NCBI RefSeq assembly: GCF_011045125.1
Contig: NZ_JAAKZF010000048.1
Coordinates: forward strand, 1-42,406
Reading direction: 5' to 3'
DNA from: Allomesorhizobium camelthorni
GTDB lineage: Bacteria > Pseudomonadota > Alphaproteobacteria > Rhizobiales > Rhizobiaceae
Length of the DNA: 42,406 nucleotides
Both the position numbers and the translations under genes were made by a program. Shown in pieces: positions 33,201 to 40,230 of the stretch. A model generated the notes under the pieces. It was not told where the DNA came from. It searched no databases and saw only the letters and a program-made list of their open reading frames with translations. How positions within the stretch are numbered: position 1 is the first letter of the stretch; each line of letters begins with the position of its first letter.

Positions 33201-35407
33201 CCATCGATGCCGTCATTGCTGACATCATCGGCTCGCCCGATGCACCTGCGGCTTATGTGCTTGTTGTCGTCGACATTTTGCTCTCCCACTGGCCCGCGTC
33301 GCGCGCCGCCGCCGTACCGTACGTCGCCTGCCCCGAGCTGTTGTCGATCGATTTGGGACGGCCGATGCAAGAAGGCGTCGAGCTTCCCGATATCTTCGGG
33401 CTTAACGCGCTGCAGAAAGAGCCCTCCGGACCGAAGCTTGAGGCGCTTAGAAGACGTGTTTCACGGCGCGTGAGCCTCGACCATCTCTTGCTTCGTTACG
33501 CCACCAACGAGGAATGGAACGACCTGCGCGAAAAAGCCACATCGCTCCTGACCAAAGCCGTTGACCGGCTCGGCCCCTATCAGCCAGGGGACGATTTAAG
33601 CAATCCACGGTTGATGGCATTTCACGCGCTAAACATGCTCGACCCCGCCAATTACGTCGAAGCGGAGTTGGAGCGGGGCGACGGGTCGAAGGTGCCTGTT
33701 CGTCAATTTGTGCCGCCAGAGGCAGAGGCTAAACACTTCGAGCCGCAACAGAAAGAGGCAATTCAGCGCAACAGCGATTTTCAATCAGTGACTACGGTGA
33801 TCGCCGTCATTGATCATCCCGAGCGGTCATCGTCTGCGACAGCGGAAACGCTCGCCGACTGGGCGCAGAAGGAGAAGTCGCGCGATCCGGACGATGAGGA
33901 CAAAACCGATGTTGTTGACCAGGCCGTCGTCGGCGCGGCAATGGTTGCGATGCGCGACGGCACTCCGGAGCTTCGCAAGCGCGTTGCCCACTGGGCAGAG
34001 GGTGTGTTTGCAAGGGCTCTGGCTGGCGAGCCGGACGTAGGGCGGCGAATCCGGTCCGGCATGCTCTACAATCCCGTCGCCATGGCGTTCGCAGGCCGCG
34101 TTTTTGCCCTTCGCGATTGCACTCCGACGCGAGATGACTTTAAACGCTTACTCGACATGGCGAGCGCGGATCCCGCCGCCGCGCATGGAGCAGGGCCAGC
34201 GGCCGGCGTGTTGCGAGCGCTCGACGTGAGATTGGCCCGAGCTGTCTTGCGTGTCGCCTTCGCAGCCTGCGTGCGTGTGTGGCATGCATGGAACGCGAGC
34301 GATACCGCGAAAGCAGCTGCAGATGAGGCGCTGCGCGTCGCGTTGAACGACACGATCGACGCCGAACTCACTTGGCTTTGTTCTGGCGGTGATGAGCCGG
34401 CGTGGCCGACATTTCCACCTGAGGCCGTGCGATCGCGCAGCCGTCGGGGCATTCGTATTGGCGCGCCGCGCGAAGACAAGCTGGCGCATAAGCGCGATCC
34501 GCGAAATGTCTTCGTGGATCATCAAGCAGCCGCGCTCTGGCTGCGCACCCTTTGGCAGCCCGCAGAGGCCAATCGGGATTGGCTCCGCGATCTGCACAGC
34601 ACCTATGCGGCTTGGACCCTTAGCGCAAACGGCGCGGGCTTTGCTGAAGAGGAGGAAACGGCAGAACGGCCGAGCGAGTGGAACAGCATCTTCTTTGCCG
34701 TTATGGCCAATTGTCTGCCGGGCTGGCCGCAAGCAGATGTCGAAACCACCATCACGCCGATCCTCGCGCTTCAGGACGAGAGATTTTATGGTGTGAGCGC
34801 TGAATTCCTGCGTAGCCTCGATGCCGTCTTCTTCAATAACGCAAGTATCGAGCCTGCCGTGGCCGTCGCAGTGCGGGCAAAATTCGCCGAGCGCCTGGAG
34901 CGTAGCTATGGTTGGCGGCGATTGCGCGGCACCAAGTCCGACGGCATTGAGTTGCACTTGGGGCCGGCGGTTGCTGTACATTTCTTCAGCGATCATCACT
35001 TTGGCCAGGCACCCAAGTGCTATCTGTTCGAAAAGGCGATCGATCCGTCGCTCGTTTTCGTACCGGTGCTACAAAAACTTGCGGTCACCGCGCCATCGCC
35101 GTTCGTCGCTATTATCGCCTTGAACTGGCTTGAGGTCGCGCCGCAGCTCGCGCAAGCGCCTCTTCTCTTGGCTTTGACCGCGGCTGCACTGGAGGTCTAT
35201 CCGGATGATCGCAGTTTCTGGATCGATCACGGCATAGGGCGGCGGGTCTCCAAGTGGATGGACGCCGTTCGCGTAAGCCACCCCGAAGCTTTCGCGCCTA
35301 ACGCCGATGCTAGGCCCGAGATCGATCGGCTTTTGGCAAAACTAGTGGCCGTTGGAGTAGTGGAGGCGCGTCGTCTTGAGGTCGTGCTTGATGCAACCGG
35401 GAAATAA
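30269..35407 (+). CDS. Avs-like defence protein: PD-(D/E)xK nuclease, STAND NTPase, long helical sensor
   Basis: 1,712 residues from GTG 30269 (a second GTG follows at 30272). Residues about 15-240 look like a Cap4/DUF4297-type DNA endonuclease. FEAQVCAYYLLAML opens the domain, HPLDDIII supplies Asp60/Asp61, and LEVQVKR gives Glu77, Gln79 and Lys81, a PD-(D/E)xK-like active site. The central STAND ATPase has Walker A GDAGVGKSG (about 316-324), Walker B WVFIDNLD (about 379-386), a TTSRRR sensor and the winged-helix FRHDVLREWAIA. The remaining ~1,100 residues look like helical repeats, the usual target-sensing part. This order matches Avs/STAND antiphage proteins, in which phage protein binding triggers oligomerisation and DNA cleavage. 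No partner gene is needed in most such systems. An integrase stands immediately downstream. Confidence 0.82.
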   Translation: MVTKSVAPPASTGAAGPQFEAQVCAYYLLAMLRGAEPRGLPGTTFDRVELQRASEGHPLDDIIIHSHDEHGAPAVLEVQVKRAISFAPKDQAFKEIVGQIAAVMQEPKFWSGRHELAVATAQTTRVITGSYQEVLNWARKMGSAASFMARIARPRSANDDMRAFVATLRSHLQAANAAHDDETVWQVLRRLQIHIYDFTAVGSVSENHARDRAADALQPDAKAQAGALWSALIAYALDLATGGGDTTRRGLIDEFRGDFRLEGDRRYGTIRAAIAEASQQALDDISDTVQGIVLGRAARITSVRAAADAGRFVEIRGDAGVGKSGLLKHLAEEVARESRILVLAPVRVAKRGWSAMRAQFGFDGTVRELLSDLASDGGGWVFIDNLDFFTAEERLTVNDVVRAAADVPGVIVITTSRRRFGLDEPSWLPEDAIARLGRSDVVLVGELSEDEIAELREAEPRLHALLATDHPAREVTRNLFRLSRLVQAPEDKPEPRSEADMAELWWRTADGADDVTQRERARLLRGLAALSLKGDQIFDVAAYPPAAIDALIETESLLDLGDDRVAFRHDVLREWAIANLLVNPESLDELPIEQTASPALARGLELAARLALEKARDPDHWRVILEAVSGAEAHPSWRRAVLLAIAHSEIAGEVVPLMAETLLVNDAALLRELIPVMMSVDVLPMRDMYVAAGVDASAIPDTLSIPSSPGWIFLVQWLLQLGNDVPAAAMPEVVDLFVGWCSIGLFVPEPLTLAVLARFEIWLVEIEKSNDAESWRENRTVFGGVLARKDLTRIEEDLRTYFSLLANRVPELAKEYLRSVQTLRRKEDVYAKLLEFSGTLAQAAPEGLAAITLDALVRPEQDASERSDRWFDDAFTHTDHEFLPASPAQGPFFDLLTHAPTVGLQLIRNLIDKAIEFHARGEAAEDHNPIVIEHPDGARRFPWLITYGWSRTSHYYSITSALMALEAWAHVRIEKGDAIDAVIADIIGSPDAPAAYVLVVVDILLSHWPASRAAAVPYVACPELLSIDLGRPMQEGVELPDIFGLNALQKEPSGPKLEALRRRVSRRVSLDHLLLRYATNEEWNDLREKATSLLTKAVDRLGPYQPGDDLSNPRLMAFHALNMLDPANYVEAELERGDGSKVPVRQFVPPEAEAKHFEPQQKEAIQRNSDFQSVTTVIAVIDHPERSSSATAETLADWAQKEKSRDPDDEDKTDVVDQAVVGAAMVAMRDGTPELRKRVAHWAEGVFARALAGEPDVGRRIRSGMLYNPVAMAFAGRVFALRDCTPTRDDFKRLLDMASADPAAAHGAGPAAGVLRALDVRLARAVLRVAFAACVRVWHAWNASDTAKAAADEALRVALNDTIDAELTWLCSGGDEPAWPTFPPEAVRSRSRRGIRIGAPREDKLAHKRDPRNVFVDHQAAALWLRTLWQPAEANRDWLRDLHSTYAAWTLSANGAGFAEEEETAERPSEWNSIFFAVMANCLPGWPQADVETTITPILALQDERFYGVSAEFLRSLDAVFFNNASIEPAVAVAVRAKFAERLERSYGWRRLRGTKSDGIELHLGPAVAVHFFSDHHFGQAPKCYLFEKAIDPSLVFVPVLQKLAVTAPSPFVAIIALNWLEVAPQLAQAPLLLALTAAALEVYPDDRSFWIDHGIGRRVSKWMDAVRVSHPEAFAPNADARPEIDRLLAKLVAVGVVEARRLEVVLDATGK

Positions 35408-35763
35408 TAGGAACGCAACCTAGACGGCGCGAGCAGGCACAGACAGAAGGCGATCGTATCAATCGTTCCGACCGTCAGCTCGGGGGTTATATTATGGTTC
35501 GCCGTAGGACTACTCGAAGGGAAGGGCAGCTCAGGGTAGACGAACGGCGGCTCTGGAGAAGCGCAGGAAGGTCGGCAATTGGCGCAATCTTCCTGTTCAA
35601 AAACCGGAGGGATTGACTCTTTCGCGACCGTGGCGCCGGCGTGACTTCTACCTACGCTGGCAGGCGGCGCCGTGCATTCTCAAATGCGGCTCGATCGATC
35701 AGGCCCGTCCGCGATATGTCTTTGAGCGTTCATTGGGTCGGCTGGGTGAAATAAAGCGCTGCA
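35408..35763. other. Intergenic stretch between the STAND gene and the att repeat
   Basis: About 356 bases with no recognisable gene on either strand. The minus-strand frame of the integrase runs into this side (to 35730) past the att core; that extension looks incidental. No terminator hairpin was evident. Confidence 0.45.
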
Positions 35764-37046
35764 AGTGGGACAAAAACATTGAAAAACATTGGAACAGATT
35801 TGAAAGCTGCGCGGTCCCACCGTTCCCTAACCAATTGATCTTGCGTGCTTTCCAAACATCCTCCGGGCCCACCATTGTCGTTATTTATCAATGGCTTATT
35901 GGACGGTTCGCCAACAGGTTCGCCAAGGAGCGGCCTGCGCGCCACCAGCCGCACGACTCGGTCCATGCCCTGGACGGCCAGACGAACCTGCGATGCCTCA
36001 CGCGAATACAGCTCGGCATGGTCGATGTCGTCGTGGCCCAGCACATCCATTAGCTGCCTGGTTGAGGCCTCCGCTTCCGCCAGATAAACGCCCAGCGATT
36101 TGCGTAGTCCGTGTAGTGTCAGGCCCTTCGGCAAACCGGCAAGCTTGCACCAGTGCGCCATCATCCCGGTCAGTGACTTCGCGGAGAATGGCCCGCCATA
36201 GGCCGTTATCAAGACAGTCTCGCCGCGCTTGTCAGCCGCATCGAGGATCTCGGAAAGCATGGGCGTTATTGGCACAAAAAGTCGCTTTCCGCCGGTCCTT
36301 CCTTTGTTCTTGGTTTGAATGATGTCGAATCCGTCGAACTCGCGCTCGATGCCGTCGATGAACACATGGCGAGTGACTCTCTGGTCCCATCGCAAGCCGG
36401 CGACATCACCACGACGGTTGCCAAGCCAGAGAGCGAGTCCGTAGCAGGTGCGTGCAGCAGTGCCGAGCGGCCAACGCTGCTCAAATTGCTGCATCGCTTC
36501 GCGTGGCCATGCTTTCCAGCCGGTGTAGGCAGGCCGCCATTCGATTGCCGCTGTGGGATCTATCTCGATCCAGTCTTGCAGTAATCCGACATAAATCAAC
36601 TTTCGAATCGCCACCAACAGATGCTTGGCCTTGTGGGGGGTGGCGATATAGCGGCCGAGAAGCTCTTCGACATGGGCTCGTCTGAGATGCTTGATCGGGA
36701 CGTCGTGCCAAGTGAGTGGATTGTCGCCGACGACCCGCAGCTTGAGAAACTCTTGGACTAGTCGTGTGTTCTTTCGCTTGCTGGCCTCGTCAAGCGCCAA
36801 CCACTTCACGGAGACTTTCAGCCTTTGAAATGCGGCGCCAAACGTGCCTGGCAGTGCCGCACCAGGCATCTTGACGACTGGCGCTTTGTTGATCTTTCGG
36901 CCTTCGACAGCGGCCTGATAAGCCTCCTCGAATCCGGGCTGATCAGGTGCAGGCAGACTGACCACGCGCTCCTTTGTTCGATAGCGCCAGCGAAGCTTGC
37001 CGTGGCGATCGGTGTAGGAGGAGAGGCCGGGATATTTGTCCGTCAT
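35730..37046 (-). CDS. Tyrosine recombinase/integrase
   Basis: About 438 residues from ATG 37046 (MTDKYPGLSSYTDRHGKLRW); the open frame back to 37145 overlaps the excisionase gene. The catalytic set is complete: Arg in LWLGNRRGDVAGLRW, Lys in the beta-hairpin (TKNKGRTGGKR), HxxR in LTLHGLRKS, His in VLGHDDIDHA, and the nucleophile Tyr in AELYSREAS. It cuts and rejoins DNA at att sites to insert or excise a genomic island. The C-terminus reads through the att core (NNDNGGPGGCLES) and on to 35730, so the true end before integration may differ. Thirteen bases upstream lies the AlpA-like gene. The enzyme looks intact and may still be active. Confidence 0.92.
   Translation of the reverse strand: MTDKYPGLSSYTDRHGKLRWRYRTKERVVSLPAPDQPGFEEAYQAAVEGRKINKAPVVKMPGAALPGTFGAAFQRLKVSVKWLALDEASKRKNTRLVQEFLKLRVVGDNPLTWHDVPIKHLRRAHVEELLGRYIATPHKAKHLLVAIRKLIYVGLLQDWIEIDPTAAIEWRPAYTGWKAWPREAMQQFEQRWPLGTAARTCYGLALWLGNRRGDVAGLRWDQRVTRHVFIDGIEREFDGFDIIQTKNKGRTGGKRLFVPITPMLSEILDAADKRGETVLITAYGGPFSAKSLTGMMAHWCKLAGLPKGLTLHGLRKSLGVYLAEAEASTRQLMDVLGHDDIDHAELYSREASQVRLAVQGMDRVVRLVARRPLLGEPVGEPSNKPLINNDNGGPGGCLESTQDQLVRERWDRAAFKSVPMFFNVFVPLAALYFTQPTQ
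35764..35874. repeat. Right copy of 111-bp att-like repeat
   Basis: Gap-free partner of 15802-15912. It contains two perfect adjacent 10-mers (aaaaacattg at 35772-35781 and 35782-35791), the inverted pair gtgggac...gtcccac (35765-35771 and 35813-35819) and the 15-base core cctccgggcccacca (35860-35874). The core resembles the 3' end of a tRNA including CCA, although the T loop is not standard. It overlaps the 3' coding end of the integrase, a normal place for an element's own att site. Confidence 0.68.
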
Positions 37047-37059
37047 TGCTGGAATGAGT

Positions 37060-37308
37060 CTATTCCCTTCGGTGATTCCCCTGCAACAGGAAGTCGACGA
37101 TATTCTCGTCATCGTCGCCGGGCAGGTCGGCAAACGCAGCCTCAAGTTTGATACGATCCCAAATCACGCGACCGTCGACCTTTTTGGGCTTCGGCATCCG
37201 ACGGTCAGCAACCATCTGGTCGAACTTGGTGATGCCAACACCAACATACCGGGCAGCTTCTTCGCGTGAGAGACCGCGCGGAGGGTAGGAGAGTGGATCG
37301 CTCTTCAC
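37060..37308 (-). CDS. AlpA/excisionase-type DNA-binding protein
   Basis: An 82-residue protein with a MerR-like helix-turn-helix: LSREEAARYVGVGITKFDQM, VADRRMPKPKKVDGRVIWDR. That is the standard layout of AlpA/excisionase (Xis-like) proteins, in which the HTH is followed by a wing and a Trp that supports DNA binding. It sits directly upstream of the integrase on the same strand, and the stop lies 13 bases before the integrase ATG. Together they form the mobility module, and this protein probably steers excision or activates integrase expression. Confidence 0.88.
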   Translation of the reverse strand: MKSDPLSYPPRGLSREEAARYVGVGITKFDQMVADRRMPKPKKVDGRVIWDRIKLEAAFADLPGDDDENIVDFLLQGNHRRE

Positions 37309-37380
37309 AGCTTCACCCCAGCATCACTTTCATCGGTATGCTCTCGTCGAACTCCGAACCAGCCCAAACATCGGACTAAT

Positions 37381-37665
37381 CGTCGCCCTGACCATCATGC
37401 GTCAGCTCTCGAGAGCTTTTTTCAAAGGACTGGATCTGACTTCCGGGGTTTCAACTACCTCGGCGAATGGCATTCCCATCCGAGCTTTCCAGTCCGGCCA
37501 AGCCGGGAGGACATGATGTCCATGCAGAGCCTAGTCAACGGCGAGCGTGACATCGACTTCTCTGCTCTGGTCATCGTCAGACTGCGTTGTTTTCTTCTGC
37601 TCGATACCGCAGCCTACATGTTTGTCCGACATAGCACCCCATCCCAAGTCGCGCTTACAACGTGA
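37381..37665 (+). pseudogene. JAB/JAMM (Mov34/MPN/PAD-1) metalloprotease remnant
   Basis: A frame without its own start codon reads ALESFFQRTGSDFRGFNYLG, then EWHSHPSFPVRPSREDMMSM, and ends in ALVIVRLRCFLLLDTAAYMF and a stop at 37663-37665. HSHPSFPVRPSRED is a complete HxHx7SxxD zinc motif of JAMM peptidases, and YLGEWHSHP is typical of the bacterial deconjugases associated with E1/E2-like proteins (for example Cap3 of type II CBASS, or BIL-type operons). The upstream Glu-bearing strand and start are missing or decayed, so I call it a fragment. It stands just outside the excisionase gene, divergently oriented. No ThiF-like E1, E2 or cyclase gene is in the window. Confidence 0.68.
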
Positions 37666-38134
37666 GAGAAGGGGAGTGAGGAAGTCTTGTCGCTCAGGGA
37701 TCGGAGATGTCCGCGAGACGTGACTATGCCTGACATTCTCGTTTCTGCCGAGCGCCGGCGCGTCGACCCGGCGGTGCGGCGCGCTGCTCCAATCAGGCAT
37801 CGGCGTCGCTCGCCTTCCAGACCTGTGGTGGCGGCGGAAGATGGAGCGGGCGCATGTCACCGATCTCAGTGATCAGTTACTGAACGCCATTGGTCTCACC
37901 GCGAGGACGTGGAGCGCGAAGCCAGGCAGCCTTTTCTGGTTAAATCGGTCCGCAAACGGACATATGCCAAAGCCTGCAAGAGGCCAAAAGACAGCGTTCC
38001 CATTTTCTGGCTAAACGCGGCAGTACGACGGTCAAGACAAACTAAACTATCGCATGGTCGCTCGCCAGCAGGATACCGTCGAGGTTAGCCCGTCCTATTC
38101 ATGAGCCTTGTGCTTCGAGCGCCGCTGAGCGTTC
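37666..38134. other. Gene-free stretch left of the IS1380 element
   Basis: About 469 bases. Small features only: ttttctggttaaa (37932-37944) recurs as ttttctggctaaa (38003-38015), and gtccgcaaacggac (37948-37961) is a short perfect hairpin. Frames here show no family resemblance. It may be the decayed continuation of the JAB operon. Confidence 0.4.
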
Positions 38135-39703
38135 GGTCATGCAGGTGTGAGGCGTCTTTTTCACCGCAGCTGGGACTGGACTTTGGAACGCGCTGGAGGG
38201 TCAGGGTTTGGGTTTGGGCGGGGCCTTGATGCCCCGGCGCTCATGGTGCTGCGGGCTGCAGCGTGCGAGCGATTTGTCGGAACAGGCTGGCCTCGGGACA
38301 GGCGGCGGCGAAGGCCAGGCGGATGCGCGAGACGGTTTCGATGACGCGGGCGCCGAGCTTGAGGAGCCTGAGCCGCAGCGTGGCGAACTCGGCGTTGCTG
38401 AGATGATCGGTTTTGGGCACCGCCTCGCGCAGGGTGAGCATCAGCCAGTATGCGGCGGTGTGCAGGACGAGGCGCACCTGGTTGGCAATCGGTGAGCGGC
38501 AGCTGGTGCGGTCGGAGGCAAGCTGGCTCTTGTGCATCTTGATCAGGTTTTCGGCCTGGCCACGGGCGCAGTAGATCACGTCGTAGACATGCGCGGCGGA
38601 GCCTTTGTCGAGATTGGTGACGACGAAGCGGGTGTCGAGGCCGCGGGTGGTTGCCTCGATGCGGGCGCAGACGCGACGTTGCGTCTTCCAGGATTTCGCC
38701 TTGTATCGGATCTCGGCATAACCGCGCAGCACCGGCTTTTGCTCGAGCGCGCGGCGGGTGCGGATGTCGTCGGCGGCTTCATCGACGAGACGCTGGAGAA
38801 CCTTGTTGCCGGGCAATCCGAAGAGGTAGTCGAGCGCATTGTTCTCGCACCAGGCCATGACCTCGGCCCGGCCATAGTGGCCGTCGCCGCGCACCAGGAT
38901 GCGGGTGGCCGGCCAGCGGGCGCGGATGCGCCGGACAAGCCGGCGCAGATGGCCGCGGATCTCCTTGCCCGTCGGGGTCTTGCCAGGACGCAGGATCATG
39001 GCGACCGGACGTCCGGTCGCGGCGTCGTAGATGTGGATCGGCAGGAAGCAGCGCTCGTCGTAATGGGCGTTGAAGAGCGAGAGCTGCTGATGGCCGTGAA
39101 CGACATCAACCGTGTCGTCGATGTCGAGCGTCACGCTTTTGGGCGGCGCGGCATAGCTCGACAGCCACAGATCGACCAGCACCCAGCCGAGCCGGATGAC
39201 GGTGCGCAGGTCGGGCAGGTTCTCCAGGCGCGAGCAGGTCGGCTGCGAGCACAGATCAATCCCGCTGTCGGGCAGCCGCCCGCAGGCGAGCTTGAAGGCC
39301 GGATCCGTGCGCAACCGGTCGAGGTCGTTGGCATCCTCGTAGCCGCATGCGATCGCAAAGATGCGGGCGCGCAGAATGTCGGCCATGGCGTGCGTTACCC
39401 GCTGTGGGTCGCGCGGATCGTGGATCGCAGCGGCCAGCCTGTCGGCCAGTTGCAGGCGTCGCTCGGCCGCGGCCAAAAGCATGACGCCACCATCCGAGGT
39501 GATGCGTCCGCCGTCAAACGCAGCTGTGATCTTCTTGCGTCCAACGGCTGGAAATGAGAGCGGCAGCAACGTATCATCGGTCATGGCGGGTGTGGCTCGC
39601 GAGATGTGGTGGCAGGGCTGGCTTAGACAACCGAATCCTACGCCAAATCAATCGCTTACGCTACATCCGCCAACCTCTCAGACGCTCCGTCGTGCATAAG
39701 ACG
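38135..39703 (-). mobile_element. IS1380-family insertion sequence
   Basis: About 1.57 kb around one transposase gene. Probable terminal inverted repeats are catgcaggtgtgaggcgtct at 38138-38157 and, on the opposite strand, cttatgcacgacggagcgtc at 39681-39700. They agree at about 15 positions when one base is gapped. The ends and any 4-bp target duplication could not be fixed. The right end lies within a few bases of the stop of the phosphoribosyltransferase-like gene. Confidence 0.65.
38241..39584 (-). CDS. IS1380-family DDE transposase
   Basis: A complete 447-residue transposase. The catalytic acidic residues fall in VTLDIDDTVD (first Asp), ILVRGDGHYG (second Asp) and YCARGQAENLIK (Glu, the YREK-like box). 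The start MTDDTLLPLSFPAVGRKKIT and DGGRITSDGGVMLLAAAER are characteristic of IS1380 transposases. No frameshift is seen, so the element may be mobile. It lies between the JAB remnant and the AAA-phosphoribosyltransferase locus and may have split an older defence cluster. Confidence 0.95.
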   Translation of the reverse strand: MTDDTLLPLSFPAVGRKKITAAFDGGRITSDGGVMLLAAAERRLQLADRLAAAIHDPRDPQRVTHAMADILRARIFAIACGYEDANDLDRLRTDPAFKLACGRLPDSGIDLCSQPTCSRLENLPDLRTVIRLGWVLVDLWLSSYAAPPKSVTLDIDDTVDVVHGHQQLSLFNAHYDERCFLPIHIYDAATGRPVAMILRPGKTPTGKEIRGHLRRLVRRIRARWPATRILVRGDGHYGRAEVMAWCENNALDYLFGLPGNKVLQRLVDEAADDIRTRRALEQKPVLRGYAEIRYKAKSWKTQRRVCARIEATTRGLDTRFVVTNLDKGSAAHVYDVIYCARGQAENLIKMHKSQLASDRTSCRSPIANQVRLVLHTAAYWLMLTLREAVPKTDHLSNAEFATLRLRLLKLGARVIETVSRIRLAFAAACPEASLFRQIARTLQPAAP

Positions 39704-39705
39704 GG

Positions 39706-40230
39706 TTAGTTCACTAGCCGCTCAAAAAGAGGCTGCCACCCCGGCGTCCCGATCCTCGACCTGGAGTGTAGGATAGGAAGGGTGTTGTTCGGCACGGTCA
39801 TAGGCAAAACTAAGAGGAGCCCTCGGCCACCGTAGCCGAGCGGGTTGTTGGGATAGATCGTCGTGCCGATATCCTCAGCGAGCGCTTTCGCTCGGTCACG
39901 GTCGCCGACTGTACCGAATACGCCTGTCTCCCCAGCGAACGCGAACGCGTCCTCGGTCAGGATCTCGCCAGCCCGGAAGTCGATCCGATCATACGCAAGC
40001 GCTGAAATTGCTGTGCGCACGCTATCTATGCCTTGCTCAGTAGCGAAAAGGGAATGGACGACAATCAGAGGCTGCGTTTCCGCGAGAAGCGTGACGTGCG
40101 CCTGAACGAATTCGGTCACGTTTCTCGCGAGCGATCGCCCGGTGGCAACGACATCATCGATGATCACAATCGCCTTAGGGGGCGCGGCAGCCTTTAGGCT
40201 GAATTCTCGAAAAGCCTTCTCGAACGAGGA
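39706..40230 (-). CDS. Phosphoribosyltransferase-like C-terminal part of a split AAA-wHTH-PRTase protein
   Basis: The frame is open from 40320, but the family-like part starts after the G7/C7 run (40231-40237): PPSSFEKAFREFSLKAA, AIVIIDDVVATGRSLARN and, at the end, NNPLGYGGRGLLLVLPMTVP with WQPLFERLVN. IIDDVVATGRS is the PRPP-binding loop of type I phosphoribosyltransferases. The C-terminal segment resembles PRTase-like domains found in conflict systems with an upstream winged helix, where a nucleotide-modifying effector role is suspected. The upstream frame ends seven residues past a sequence that would join it smoothly (RTAILPP), so this is the 3' half of one gene split by a single base. 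The stop lies next to the IS1380 end, so the last residues may be altered. Confidence 0.72.
   Translation of the reverse strand, partial: SSFEKAFREFSLKAAAPPKAIVIIDDVVATGRSLARNVTEFVQAHVTLLAETQPLIVVHSLFATEQGIDSVRTAISALAYDRIDFRAGEILTEDAFAFAGETGVFGTVGDRDRAKALAEDIGTTIYPNNPLGYGGRGLLLVLPMTVPNNTLPILHSRSRIGTPGWQPLFERLVN

Noticed and set aside
15802-35874. A single clean 20-kb integration bounded by attL and attR
   Set aside because: The two 111-bp copies differ at about 23 positions and both carry integrase 3'-end sequence, so they are better read as ends of separate related elements.
38532-39557. 341-codon plus-strand frame inside the IS1380 element
   Set aside because: Antisense to the intact transposase; no family features.
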